Shown: in pieces, positions 33,741-40,486 of the stretch
Numbering within the stretch: the stretch's first letter is position 1
Layout of the letters: each line of letters starts with the position of its first letter
Made by a program: the position numbers and the translations under genes
Notes under the pieces: model-generated
Told to the model about the DNA's origin: nothing
Databases searched by the model: none
Seen by the model: only the letters and a program-made list of their open reading frames with translations
NCBI GenBank assembly: GCA_934512105.1
Contig: CAKSWQ010000018.1
Coordinates: forward strand, 1-40,486
Origin: an uncultured Faecalibacterium sp.
GTDB taxonomy: Bacteria; Bacillota; Clostridia; Oscillospirales; Ruminococcaceae
Reading direction: 5' to 3'
DNA length: 40,486 nt

Positions 33741-34760
33741 ATGACACCACAGATCATTGCACACCGCGGTGCTTCCTATCTTGCACCGGAAAACACCTTG
33801 ATCGCCTTTAAAAAGGCCATGGAGATTGGCGCGGACGGCGTAGAGATGGACGTACAGCAGACCATTGACGCCGGGCTTGTGATCCACCATGACTATATGA
33901 TCGATCTGCACACGGATATTTCCGGCAAGATCTACGATATGACCATGGGCGATCTGAAAGAACTGGATTTCGGCAGCTGGAAGGACGCCATCTATCAGGA
34001 CGAGAAGATTGCCACCTTACAGGAAGCCATGGAGCTGTGCAAGCAGATGCCGGGTTGCACCGTGCATTTGGAGCTGAAATCCACCATGGACAACGACCCG
34101 GACTTTGTGCCCCGGGTGCTGGAAGTGCTGCGGCAGACCGAGATGGTAGAACAGGTGATTCTGATCTCCTTCAACCACGCGCTGCTGCGGCAGGCAAAGC
34201 AGCTGCTGCCCGAACTGCGGGTGGGTGCGCTGGTATACGGCGAGCTGGAAAGCATGCTGCTGCCGCCGCCCATCATCTGGAAGGATCTGGGGCTGACCAA
34301 CGGCATGGAGGACGACATGGAAGCCATGGACGCCGCCCTGCCGGAGAGTGCAGCAGACGAGGAAAATTGCAGCTGGATGACCCGCTGGATGAGCGATAAG
34401 GTAAGCATGCTGCGGGCAAACTTTCCCGGTGAGAGCCTGAACGAGATCTACAAAAACCTGATGGCGCAGCGGGATCTGCCCGCCTACATCCGCAGTCTGG
34501 GCTTTGTGCCGGAGTGGGTCAGCTGCGAGTATCACACCGCCTACAAAAACGCCGGTTTCATTGACAAACTGCACGAGATGGGCATCAAGGTGTCTTTGTG
34601 GACGGTGGACACGGAGGATTCCGTCCGCAGCCTGCTGCGCACCAGCGCCGATGCCTACATCACCAACCGCCCCGACCGTGTGCGGGAGTGGGCAGAGAAG
34701 GAGCTGGCGGCGACCGCCACGACTGCCGAAACAGACGCCGACACAGCTGCCGCAGAGTAA
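33741..34760 (+). CDS. Glycerophosphodiester phosphodiesterase
   Basis: This 339-residue enzyme splits glycerophosphodiesters to glycerol-3-phosphate and an alcohol. The barrel begins IIAHRGASYLAPENTLIAF with the His-Arg-Gly and Glu-Asn metal-site motifs, then GADGVEMDVQQT and LVIHHDYMIDLHTD with the second His. It continues through CTVHLELKS to SLWTVDTEDSVRSLL and ITNRPDRV. No signal is seen, so it should be cytoplasmic. The last ~20 residues form an Ala/Thr-rich tail beyond the fold. There is an insert near residues 170-230 rich in Met/Asp/Glu compared with compact members. ATG is preceded by a GGAG-type site. It probably follows the GH1 gene in one transcript. Confidence 0.92.
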   Translation: MTPQIIAHRGASYLAPENTLIAFKKAMEIGADGVEMDVQQTIDAGLVIHHDYMIDLHTDISGKIYDMTMGDLKELDFGSWKDAIYQDEKIATLQEAMELCKQMPGCTVHLELKSTMDNDPDFVPRVLEVLRQTEMVEQVILISFNHALLRQAKQLLPELRVGALVYGELESMLLPPPIIWKDLGLTNGMEDDMEAMDAALPESAADEENCSWMTRWMSDKVSMLRANFPGESLNEIYKNLMAQRDLPAYIRSLGFVPEWVSCEYHTAYKNAGFIDKLHEMGIKVSLWTVDTEDSVRSLLRTSADAYITNRPDRVREWAEKELAATATTAETDADTAAAE

Positions 34761-34792
34761 ACCAGCTGAAACAAGCACAAATAACCCCAACA

Positions 34793-34837
34793 AAAAAGAG
34801 ATAGGCTTTCCCGAAAAGGGATCGTCTATCTCTTTTT
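34793..34837. terminator. Bidirectional terminator between phosphodiesterase and fabZ
   Basis: AAAAAGAGATAG (34,793-34,804) pairs with CTATCTCTTTTT (34,826-34,837), with an inner CCC/GGG step. U-tracts form on both strands, so it serves both converging units. Confidence 0.85.
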
Positions 34838-34846
34838 GCATTCATT

Positions 34847-35317
34847 TTATTCTGCTGCGTCGGTCAGCACAAAGGTCAGCTCTGCGGTGACGGCGCACTT
34901 GCCGTCCACCCATGCCGAAGCCTTGCCTACGCCCACAGCGCCGTGCTGCTGCACCAGCTCGCAGTGGAGGGTGAGCACATCCCCGGGGACGACCTGCTTG
35001 CGGAAGCGGGCACTCTTGATGCCGCCGAACAGCGCCAGCTTGCCCTTGTTTTCCGGCAGGCTCAGCGCTGCCACAGCGCCGGTCTGTGCCAGTGCTTCCA
35101 GCAGCAGCACACCGGGCATGACCGGCTGTGCCGGGAAGTGGCCGTTGAAAAATTCCTCGTTGCGGGTGACGCACTTGCGGCCAATGGCCCACTGCCCCGG
35201 CTCGTAGTCCAGAACGCGGTCCACGAGGGCAAAGGGGTAGCGGTGGGGCAGGATCTCCGCGATCTGCACACTGCTCAGGGTGTTGGCGTTTTCACGCACG
35301 GTACGGGGCTCTGCCAT
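34847..35317 (-). CDS. fabZ: 3-hydroxyacyl-ACP dehydratase
   Basis: This 156-residue hot-dog enzyme dehydrates 3-hydroxyacyl-ACP in fatty acid elongation. Marks are [14 protein letters not shown], then [24 protein letters not shown] with catalytic His60 and Glu74, and [13 protein letters not shown]. It is the last gene of the cluster here, 3 bases after fabF, and ends at a shared terminator. Confidence 0.96.
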   Translation of the reverse strand: MAEPRTVRENANTLSSVQIAEILPHRYPFALVDRVLDYEPGQWAIGRKCVTRNEEFFNGHFPAQPVMPGVLLLEALAQTGAVAALSLPENKGKLALFGGIKSARFRKQVVPGDVLTLHCELVQQHGAVGVGKASAWVDGKCAVTAELTFVLTDAAE

Positions 35318-35320
35318 GGG

Positions 35321-36559
35321 TCAGCCCTCCCATCTGCGCAGGGCGATGCAGGCGTTGTGGCCGCCAAAGCCCAAGCTGTTGCTCAGCGCGTACTGCATGG
35401 CCTGCTGCCGCCCGGTGTTGGGCACATAGTCCAGATCACACTCCGGGTCAGGCTGAGCATAGTGGATGGTAGGCGGCGCAAACTGGTCCCGCAGTGCCAG
35501 CGCGGTGAACACAGCCTCGATGCCGCCCGCGCCGCCCAGCAGATGGCCGGTCATGCTCTTGGTGCTGACCACGGTCATCTCCTTTGCGTGTGCGCCGAAC
35601 ACCGCGTGAATGGCGGCAGTCTCGCAGGCATCGTTCATGTGGGTGCCGGTGCCGTGGGCGTTGATGTGATCCACCTGATCCGGTGCGATGTCCGCATCCA
35701 CCAAGGTCAGCTTCATGCAGTCGATAGCGCCCACGCCGCCGGGAGCCGGAGCGGTAAAGTGGTAGGCGTCGCAGTTGGCGCCGTAGCCCACCACCTCGGC
35801 GTAGATGTGTGCGCCGCGCGCTCTTGCGTGCTCCAGCTCCTCCAGCACCAGCACGCCGCTGCCCTCGCCCATGACAAAGCCGCCGCGGCGGGCGTCAAAG
35901 GGCAGGCTGGCAGCGTCCGGGTCGGTGGCGGTGGAAAGCGCCTTCATGCTGGTAAAGCCGCCGATGCCCAAGGGGCTGATGCAGCTTTCCGCGCCGCCGC
36001 AGACCATCACCGGCTCGTAGCCGTCCCGGATGCGGTGGAAGGCGTCGCCCACGGCGTTGGTGCCGCCGGCGCAGGCCGTGACCGGGCAGGTGCACATGCC
36101 CTTCAGGCCGAAGCGGATGGCCACCTGTGCCGCTGCCATGTTGGCAATGGCCATGGGCACAAAGTAGGGGCTTACCTTCTCCATGCCCTTTTCCTCGCCG
36201 CGGGCGTGCTGCTCCTCAATAGTGGGCAGACCGCCGATGCCGCTGGACAGGATGACGCCGATGTTCTTTTCCTCGGCCTCGGTATCAAGGCCGCTGTCTG
36301 CAATGGCTTCGGCGGCAGCGCCCAGTGCCAGCAGGGTAAAGCGTGCCATCTTGCGGACTTCCTTTTTGTCCACCACGGTCTCGGGGTCAAAACCCTTTAC
36401 CTCACCGGCCAGCTTGCACTTGAAGTCGGTGGTGTCGAACTGGGTGATGGGGCCGATGCCGCATTTACCGGCACGGGCTGCTGCCCAGCTGTCGGCCACA
36501 TTGTTGCCCAGCGGGTTCACCGTGCCAAGGCCGGTGATCACAACTCTGCGTTTATCCAT
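35321..36559 (-). CDS. fabF: 3-oxoacyl-ACP synthase II
   Basis: This 412-residue condensing enzyme extends acyl-ACP with malonyl-ACP. It has the Cys163-His302-His339 triad in VTACAGG, NAHGTGT and KSMTGHLLGG, plus the LSSGIGG and GEGSGVLVLEE motifs. Length is normal. AAAGGAG stands 7 bases before ATG, and the start lies 12 bases after the fabG stop. Confidence 0.97.
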   Translation of the reverse strand: MDKRRVVITGLGTVNPLGNNVADSWAAARAGKCGIGPITQFDTTDFKCKLAGEVKGFDPETVVDKKEVRKMARFTLLALGAAAEAIADSGLDTEAEEKNIGVILSSGIGGLPTIEEQHARGEEKGMEKVSPYFVPMAIANMAAAQVAIRFGLKGMCTCPVTACAGGTNAVGDAFHRIRDGYEPVMVCGGAESCISPLGIGGFTSMKALSTATDPDAASLPFDARRGGFVMGEGSGVLVLEELEHARARGAHIYAEVVGYGANCDAYHFTAPAPGGVGAIDCMKLTLVDADIAPDQVDHINAHGTGTHMNDACETAAIHAVFGAHAKEMTVVSTKSMTGHLLGGAGGIEAVFTALALRDQFAPPTIHYAQPDPECDLDYVPNTGRQQAMQYALSNSLGFGGHNACIALRRWEG

Positions 36560-36571
36560 AAGGGTTCTCCT

Positions 36572-37321
36572 TTACATTGCCATGCCGCCGTCCACACAGA
36601 GCACCTGCCCGGTGAGATAGCTGCTTTGTTCTGCGGCAAAAAACGCCACTGCCTGCGCCACATCCTCCGGCTGGCCTGCACGGCCTGCGGGGATGCCCTG
36701 CGTCATGCCGGTGCGCACCGCCTCCGGCAGCACGGCAGTCATGTCGGTGTCGATAAAGCCGGGCGCTACCGCGTTCACGGTCACGTTCCGCGCGGCCAGT
36801 TCCCGGGCAAGGCTCTTGGTCAGGCCGATGAGCCCCGCCTTGCTGGCGGCGTAGTTGGTCTGCCCGGCGTTGCCGCGCAGCGCCACCACGCTGGAAAGAT
36901 TCACGATGCGGCCATAGCGCTGGCGCACCATGCGGCGGGCAGCCTCCTTGCAGCAGAGAAAGGCGCTTTTCAGGTTGGTGTCCAGCACCGCGTCAAAATC
37001 CTGCTCGGTCAGGCGCAGGATCAGGTTGTCCCGGGTGATGCCCGCGTTGTTCACCAGCACATCCACCCGGCCAAAGGCCTCGGCGGCGGCATCGAACAGC
37101 GCTTTGCAGCCCTCGGCGGTGGATACATCCGCCTGCACGGTCACCGCCTGCACGCCCTCGGCGCGGCAGAGGGCTGCCGTCTGCTCCGCAGGCTCTGCGC
37201 CGTGGCAGTAGTTCACCACCACATTGCAGCCCTGCTTTGCCAGTGCCACGCACACTGCGCGGCCAATGCCCCGGCTGCCGCCGGTGACAATGGCGGCGCG
37301 GGTCAGCTTTTCTTCGCTCAT
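36572..37321 (-). CDS. fabG: 3-oxoacyl-ACP reductase
   Basis: This 249-residue short-chain dehydrogenase reduces 3-oxoacyl-ACP with NADPH. It has TGGSRGIG (13-20) for the cofactor, NNAG (91-94), Ser144, Tyr157 and Lys161 as the catalytic set, and the FIDTDMTAVLPE segment. I start it at 37,321, where its ATG overlaps the fabD stop (ATGA); five extra upstream codons are not needed. Confidence 0.96.
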   Translation of the reverse strand: MSEEKLTRAAIVTGGSRGIGRAVCVALAKQGCNVVVNYCHGAEPAEQTAALCRAEGVQAVTVQADVSTAEGCKALFDAAAEAFGRVDVLVNNAGITRDNLILRLTEQDFDAVLDTNLKSAFLCCKEAARRMVRQRYGRIVNLSSVVALRGNAGQTNYAASKAGLIGLTKSLARELAARNVTVNAVAPGFIDTDMTAVLPEAVRTGMTQGIPAGRAGQPEDVAQAVAFFAAEQSSYLTGQVLCVDGGMAM

Positions 37322-38250
37322 TCTGCTTCCTTCCATGCGGTCAGCACCGCATCCAGCTGTTCCGGGGTCTCCACTGCGGTGCAGACCACCCCGGGCAGGG
37401 TCTTTTTCACAAAACCGCTCAGGGCGTTGCCGGGGCCGACTTCCAGAATGTGGTCCACGCCCAGCTCGCCCAGACGGCGCAGCGTATCTTCCATGTAGAC
37501 GCTGCTCTGCACCTGCTTTACCAGCAGCTGCGGGATGCTGTCGGTCTCGGCCTTTTCATGCCCCAGACAGTTGAACAGCACCGGCGTCTCCATGGTGCCG
37601 AAGCTTTCGCCCGCAAAGCGCTGTGCCAGCGCATCTCCTGCGGGAGCCATCAGCTTTGTGTGGAAGGGGCCGCTGACCTTCAGCGGGATGCAGCGGCGGG
37701 CACCGGCTTCCTTTGCCAGCGCGGCGGCCTGCTCCACAGCGGCCTTTTCGCCGCCGATGACCAGCTGCCCCGGGCAGTTGTAGTTGCAGATCTGCACACA
37801 GCCCGCCGCAGCTGCCTGTTCGCAGCAGGCAGACAGTTTTTCTCTGTCCAGTCCCAGCACGGCGGTCATACCACAGTCAAGTCCCTTTGCAGCCTCGGCC
37901 ATGGCCTTGCCCCGGAAGGCGGTCAGCTCGATGGCCTGCTTTGCGGTGAACACTCCGGCTGCTTGCAGTGCGGAGTATTCGCCCAGCGAAAGCCCCGCCA
38001 GATAGGCGGGTTTCACGCCTTTTTCGGCCAGCACGGCGGTCACGCCGCAGGCAAAGGCCACCATGCAGGGCTGGGTGTATTCGGTCTGATTCAAAACGCC
38101 GTCCGGGTCCTCAAAGCAGACGCGGTGCAGGTCAAAATCCAGCGCTGCGCTGTCAAAGGCCGCCCGGAAGGCGGGAGATGCTTCGTAAAATTCCTTGCCC
38201 ATGCCGGGGTGCTGCGCACCCTGACCGGCGTAAAGTACGGCAAGCTTCAT
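37318..38250 (-). CDS. fabD: Malonyl-CoA:ACP transacylase
   Basis: This 310-residue enzyme loads malonyl groups onto ACP. It has LYAGQGAQHPGMG, the nucleophile Ser88 in AGLSLGEYSAL, Arg in TAFRGKAM, His197 in SGPFHTKLM, and VGPGNALSGFV at the end. ATG at 38,250 has GGAGG 8 bases upstream and overlaps the stop of the preceding gene (ATGA). Confidence 0.96.
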   Translation of the reverse strand: MKLAVLYAGQGAQHPGMGKEFYEASPAFRAAFDSAALDFDLHRVCFEDPDGVLNQTEYTQPCMVAFACGVTAVLAEKGVKPAYLAGLSLGEYSALQAAGVFTAKQAIELTAFRGKAMAEAAKGLDCGMTAVLGLDREKLSACCEQAAAAGCVQICNYNCPGQLVIGGEKAAVEQAAALAKEAGARRCIPLKVSGPFHTKLMAPAGDALAQRFAGESFGTMETPVLFNCLGHEKAETDSIPQLLVKQVQSSVYMEDTLRRLGELGVDHILEVGPGNALSGFVKKTLPGVVCTAVETPEQLDAVLTAWKEAE

Positions 38251-39314
38251 AAATTCTGCCTCCATTCGGTCACAAGTTCGTCCATCAGCTCACGCACGGT
38301 GCGCATCCGGTCCAGCCTGCCCACGTTTTCGCCGCAGAAGAAGAGCCCTTCCTCCACGTTGCCCTTCACCGCCTCGATGAGGGCGTGGGTGATGCAGTAG
38401 GGCACGGCGGCGGGGTCGCAGGTCTTGAGGCATCGGGCACAGCGCTTGGGCGGGAAGCGTTTGCCCTCCGCCAGCGCCTGCACCAGCGGGGTGTTCAGTG
38501 CACGGCCGGGCATTCCCACCGGGCTGTGGATGATGCGCACATCCTCCGGCTTTGCCGCCAGCAGCACGTCCTTATAGGTCTGGGAGGCGTCGCACTCGTA
38601 GGTAGGGATAAAGCGGGTGGCAAGCTGCACGCCCGCAGCGCCAAGCTTTGTAAAGTGTGCCATGTCGGCACCGGTGTACACGCCGCCCGCCACGAACACC
38701 GGGATGGCGTGGCCGTATTGTTCCTCGTAGGGCTTTACCTCGGCCAGCACCCCGGGCAGGATCTCGTCCAAGGTCTGGCAGCGGTCAGCAAGCAGGTCCT
38801 CCTCGGCAAAGCCGAGATGTCCGCCCGCCTTGCAGCCCTCGATGACCACAAAATCGGCGGTGCGGTCAAAGCCCTTTGCCCAGCGGCGCAGGATGAGCTT
38901 TGCCGCCCGGGCGCTGGATACGATGGGCGCAATGGCTACCTCTTTGGTGCCCACGATGCCCGGCAGTTCCAGCGGCAGACCCGCACCGGAGACCACGGCA
39001 TCCACCCCCGCCGCCACGGCGGTGCGGATGGCATCGGCGTAGTCCCGGGTGGCTACCATCGCGTTGATGGCTACCACACCCATGCCCCCGGCAATGGCCT
39101 TGGCTTTTTGGATCTCTGCGGTCAGGGCGCGGTGGTTGGCTGCCGCCGGGTCGCGGGCAAAATCCGGCTCGCGGTAGCCTGCATCGGCGGTGGAGATGCA
39201 CCCCATGCCGCCGCAGGCTGCTACCGCACCGGCCAGCCCGCCCAGCGAGACGCCCACGCCCATGCCGCCCTGCAAAATGGGGACTTGCAGGGGCTTGCCG
39301 CCAAGGGTCAGCAT
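38247..39314 (-). CDS. FabK/nitronate monooxygenase-like flavoprotein with Cys-rich tail
   Basis: This 355-residue FMN enzyme has a TIM barrel. It has ILQGGMGVGVSLGGLAGAVAACGGMGCIS, then VVSGAGLPLELPG, VIEGCKAGGHLGF with the conserved His, VFVAGGVYTGADM and GAAGVQLATRF. The C-terminal 70 residues differ from FabK and carry CARCLKTC, YCITHAL and FFCGEN, a Cys-rich tail seen in the nitronate monooxygenase-like subgroup. Its ATG overlaps the stop of the FabK gene by 7 bases (ATGCTGA), and I see no ribosome binding site, so it relies on coupling. Its place inside the fab cluster suggests a job in lipid synthesis, but the reaction is not certain. Confidence 0.8.
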   Translation of the reverse strand: MLTLGGKPLQVPILQGGMGVGVSLGGLAGAVAACGGMGCISTADAGYREPDFARDPAAANHRALTAEIQKAKAIAGGMGVVAINAMVATRDYADAIRTAVAAGVDAVVSGAGLPLELPGIVGTKEVAIAPIVSSARAAKLILRRWAKGFDRTADFVVIEGCKAGGHLGFAEEDLLADRCQTLDEILPGVLAEVKPYEEQYGHAIPVFVAGGVYTGADMAHFTKLGAAGVQLATRFIPTYECDASQTYKDVLLAAKPEDVRIIHSPVGMPGRALNTPLVQALAEGKRFPPKRCARCLKTCDPAAVPYCITHALIEAVKGNVEEGLFFCGENVGRLDRMRTVRELMDELVTEWRQNL

Positions 39315-40243
39315 TCGGTGTTCAGCGCGGCAATGCGCTGCCTCCCGCCCTGCCACAGGTCGGCAAGGATATCCGCCACGGGGCGCACCTCGTGCAGCAT
39401 TCCGGCCACCTGACCGGCCATCAGGCTGCCGCTTACCGTGTCGCCCTCAAAGACGGCGCGGCGCAGGCTGCCCAGCGTGTATTTCTCCAGTTCCATCTTA
39501 TCGGCGCCCGCCTTTTCCTGACGGACATACTCCCGGCTCATGCGGTTTTTCAGCACACGCACCGGCGCGCCTACCGTGCGCCCGGTAACGATGGTGTCAC
39601 TGTCCCCGGCCTTGAGCAGCGCGGCCTTGTAGTTTTCGTGGATGGGGCACTCCTCGCTTGCCAGCAGGCAGGTGCCCACCTGCACACCGCAGGCACCCAG
39701 CGCCAGCGCAGCCGCCAGCTGACGGCCATCTGCAATGCCGCCTGCGGCGATGACCGGCACGCTGACCGCGTCCACCACCTGCGGCACCAGTGCCATGGTG
39801 GTCATCTCGCCCACATGGCCGCCGCTCTCGGTGCCCTCGGCGATGACGGCATCGATGCCCAGCGGCTCCAAGTGCCGTGCCAGCACGGCAGCCGCCACCA
39901 CCGGGATCACCTTGATACCGGCAGCTTTCCACATGGGAACGTACTTGCCCGGGTTGCCTGCACCGGTGGTGACCACAGCGACCTTTTCCTCCACCACGAT
40001 CTGGGCAAATTCATCTGCCTGCGGGTGCATGAGCATGATGTTCACGCCAAAGGGCTTATCGGTCAGCTCCCGGCAGCGGCGGATGTTCTGGCGCAGGGTG
40101 TCGGCATTCATGCCACCCGCACCGATGATGCCCAGTGCACCGGCGTTGGAACAGGCGGCGGCAAACTCGCCGGTGGCAATGTTGGCCATACCGCCCTGAA
40201 TGATGGGGTATTTCGTCCCCAGGATCTCGTTTAAAAGTTTCAT
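39308..40243 (-). CDS. fabK: Enoyl-ACP reductase II (FMN-dependent)
   Basis: This 311-residue flavoprotein reduces enoyl-ACP in the last step of each elongation round and replaces FabI in many Firmicutes; FabK is insensitive to triclosan. Marks are YPIIQGGMANIATGEFAAA, GALGIIGAGG, GVNIMLMHP, VVTTGAGNPGKYV, AEGTESGGHVGEMTT with the active-site His, VIAAGGIADGRQLAAAL and GVQVGTCLLASEECPIHENYK. GAGAGGG stands near the ATG. A hairpin repeat separates it from fabH upstream. Confidence 0.95.
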   Translation of the reverse strand: MKLLNEILGTKYPIIQGGMANIATGEFAAACSNAGALGIIGAGGMNADTLRQNIRRCRELTDKPFGVNIMLMHPQADEFAQIVVEEKVAVVTTGAGNPGKYVPMWKAAGIKVIPVVAAAVLARHLEPLGIDAVIAEGTESGGHVGEMTTMALVPQVVDAVSVPVIAAGGIADGRQLAAALALGACGVQVGTCLLASEECPIHENYKAALLKAGDSDTIVTGRTVGAPVRVLKNRMSREYVRQEKAGADKMELEKYTLGSLRRAVFEGDTVSGSLMAGQVAGMLHEVRPVADILADLWQGGRQRIAALNTEC

Positions 40244-40249
40244 TGAAAA

Positions 40250-40407
40250 CCCTCTCAGTCAATGCCTTACGGCATTGCCAGCTCCCCCGAAGGGGGAGCT
40301 TTTTTCTGCTTTTCTGTCAGCTAGACCTTCTCTTGGAAAGCACGCTGACCCTACCCGCCCATAAAGCTCCCCCTTCGGGGGAGCTGGCGCGTCAGCGCCT
40401 GAGAGGG
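40250..40407. repeat. Hairpin repeat element (MITE-like) between fabH and fabK
   Basis: Two copies of one motif face each other. The left copy is 40,250-40,306: CCCTCTCAG, a small AATGCC/GGCATT hairpin, then CCAGCTCCCCC-GA-AGGGGGAGCTTTTTT. The right copy is 40,363-40,407 and reads the same on the minus strand: CCCTCTCAG, GCGCTGACGCGC, CCAGCTCCCCCGAAGGGGGAGC. Each copy contains a perfect AGCTCCCCC/GGGGGAGCT hairpin, and the ends match as a terminal inverted repeat. About 55 bases of unrelated spacer lie between. Such GC-hairpin elements recur in Faecalibacterium-type genomes from memory; copy number here cannot be counted. It may also stop or tune fab mRNA. Confidence 0.75.
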
Positions 40408-40486
40408 TCATATTCCACGATCATGCCGCCCCAGGTCAGGCCGCCGCCGAAGCCGATGCAGGCAAGGGTCTGGCCGGGGAGCAGCT
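40392..40486 (-). CDS. fabH: 3-oxoacyl-ACP synthase III, C-terminal end only
   Basis: The gene runs off the window edge. The visible 30 codons encode LLPGQTLACIGFGGGLTWGG, then MIVEYDPLRR and a TGA stop at 40,392-40,394. GFGGGLTWG is the conserved C-terminal signature of FabH, the enzyme that starts fatty acid synthesis from acetyl-CoA and malonyl-ACP. The last codons (Pro-Leu-Arg-Arg) and the stop fall inside the hairpin repeat. It is the first of the visible fab genes. Confidence 0.9.
   Translation of the reverse strand, partial: LLPGQTLACIGFGGGLTWGGMIVEYDPLRR

Noticed and set aside
34943..37498. An open frame of 851 codons on the plus strand across fabZ, fabF and fabG
   Set aside because: It crosses three clear genes on the other strand, has no family likeness and is a by-product of GC-rich codons.
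40250..40407. The paired hairpins as a short CRISPR array
   Set aside because: There are only two copies, in opposite directions, with no regular spacer and no cas gene.

Overview
The window has two unlike halves. Bases 1 to about 14,770 are AT-richer accessory DNA. They read as the right-hand part of an integrated, partly decayed mobile element whose left end lies outside the window. From 14,851 to the end the sequence is GC-rich, densely packed housekeeping DNA of a low-oxygen, Gram-positive Clostridia-type bacterium. PPDK, a FabK-type fatty acid pathway, a BmrCD/LmrCD-like exporter with a MarR regulator, and the short hairpin repeat beside fabH fit Oscillospiraceae, most likely Faecalibacterium or a close relative. 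The genus is inferred from gene content, not from a marker gene.

Mobile element (1-14,770). In order it holds: an unrecognised 385-codon ORF at the left edge; a divergently transcribed XRE regulator with its own operator; and an envelope cassette. The cassette comprises a Tat-type BspA-like leucine-rich-repeat lipoprotein, a 58-residue membrane protein, and a DnaJ-TM-MORN-YkuD-like fusion. Next come a 28-residue ORF and a recombination module: a DUF932/YqaJ deletion chimera, a Sak-type annealing protein, a DUF3846 protein and an LPD28 protein. A small serine recombinase follows with an overlapping SF0329-like gene. After these lies a divergent pair of large proteins I do not recognise (9,568-10,926 minus; 11,043-12,701 plus), then a 44-residue ORF and a 607-residue large serine recombinase that probably moves the element. 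Back-to-back terminators separate the element from the 3' end of ppdK.

Central chromosome (14,851-26,570). ppdK (minus) and a stand-alone GlmU-type acetyltransferase domain (plus) diverge from a 418-base intergenic region with a promoter on each strand. They are followed by a small anchored protein, pth, mfd, and a lipoprotein that overlaps mfd by four bases. A family 2 glycoside hydrolase then reads back on the minus strand.

Transport, purine and sugar genes (26,571-34,760). Two ABC half-transporters form an asymmetric heterodimer. They are preceded by a marR gene, and both promoters carry copies of one shared palindrome, so the regulatory circuit can be read from the DNA. purC (minus), a family 1 6-phospho-beta-glucosidase and a glycerophosphodiesterase follow.

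Fatty acid synthesis (34,847-40,486, minus). The order is fabH (3' end only), a hairpin repeat, fabK, a second FabK/nitronate-monooxygenase-like gene, fabD, fabG, fabF, fabZ. The genes overlap or nearly touch, as in one operon. No acpP or acc gene is present in the window. The hairpin repeat supplies the last codons and the stop of fabH.

No rRNA, tRNA or CRISPR array was seen.
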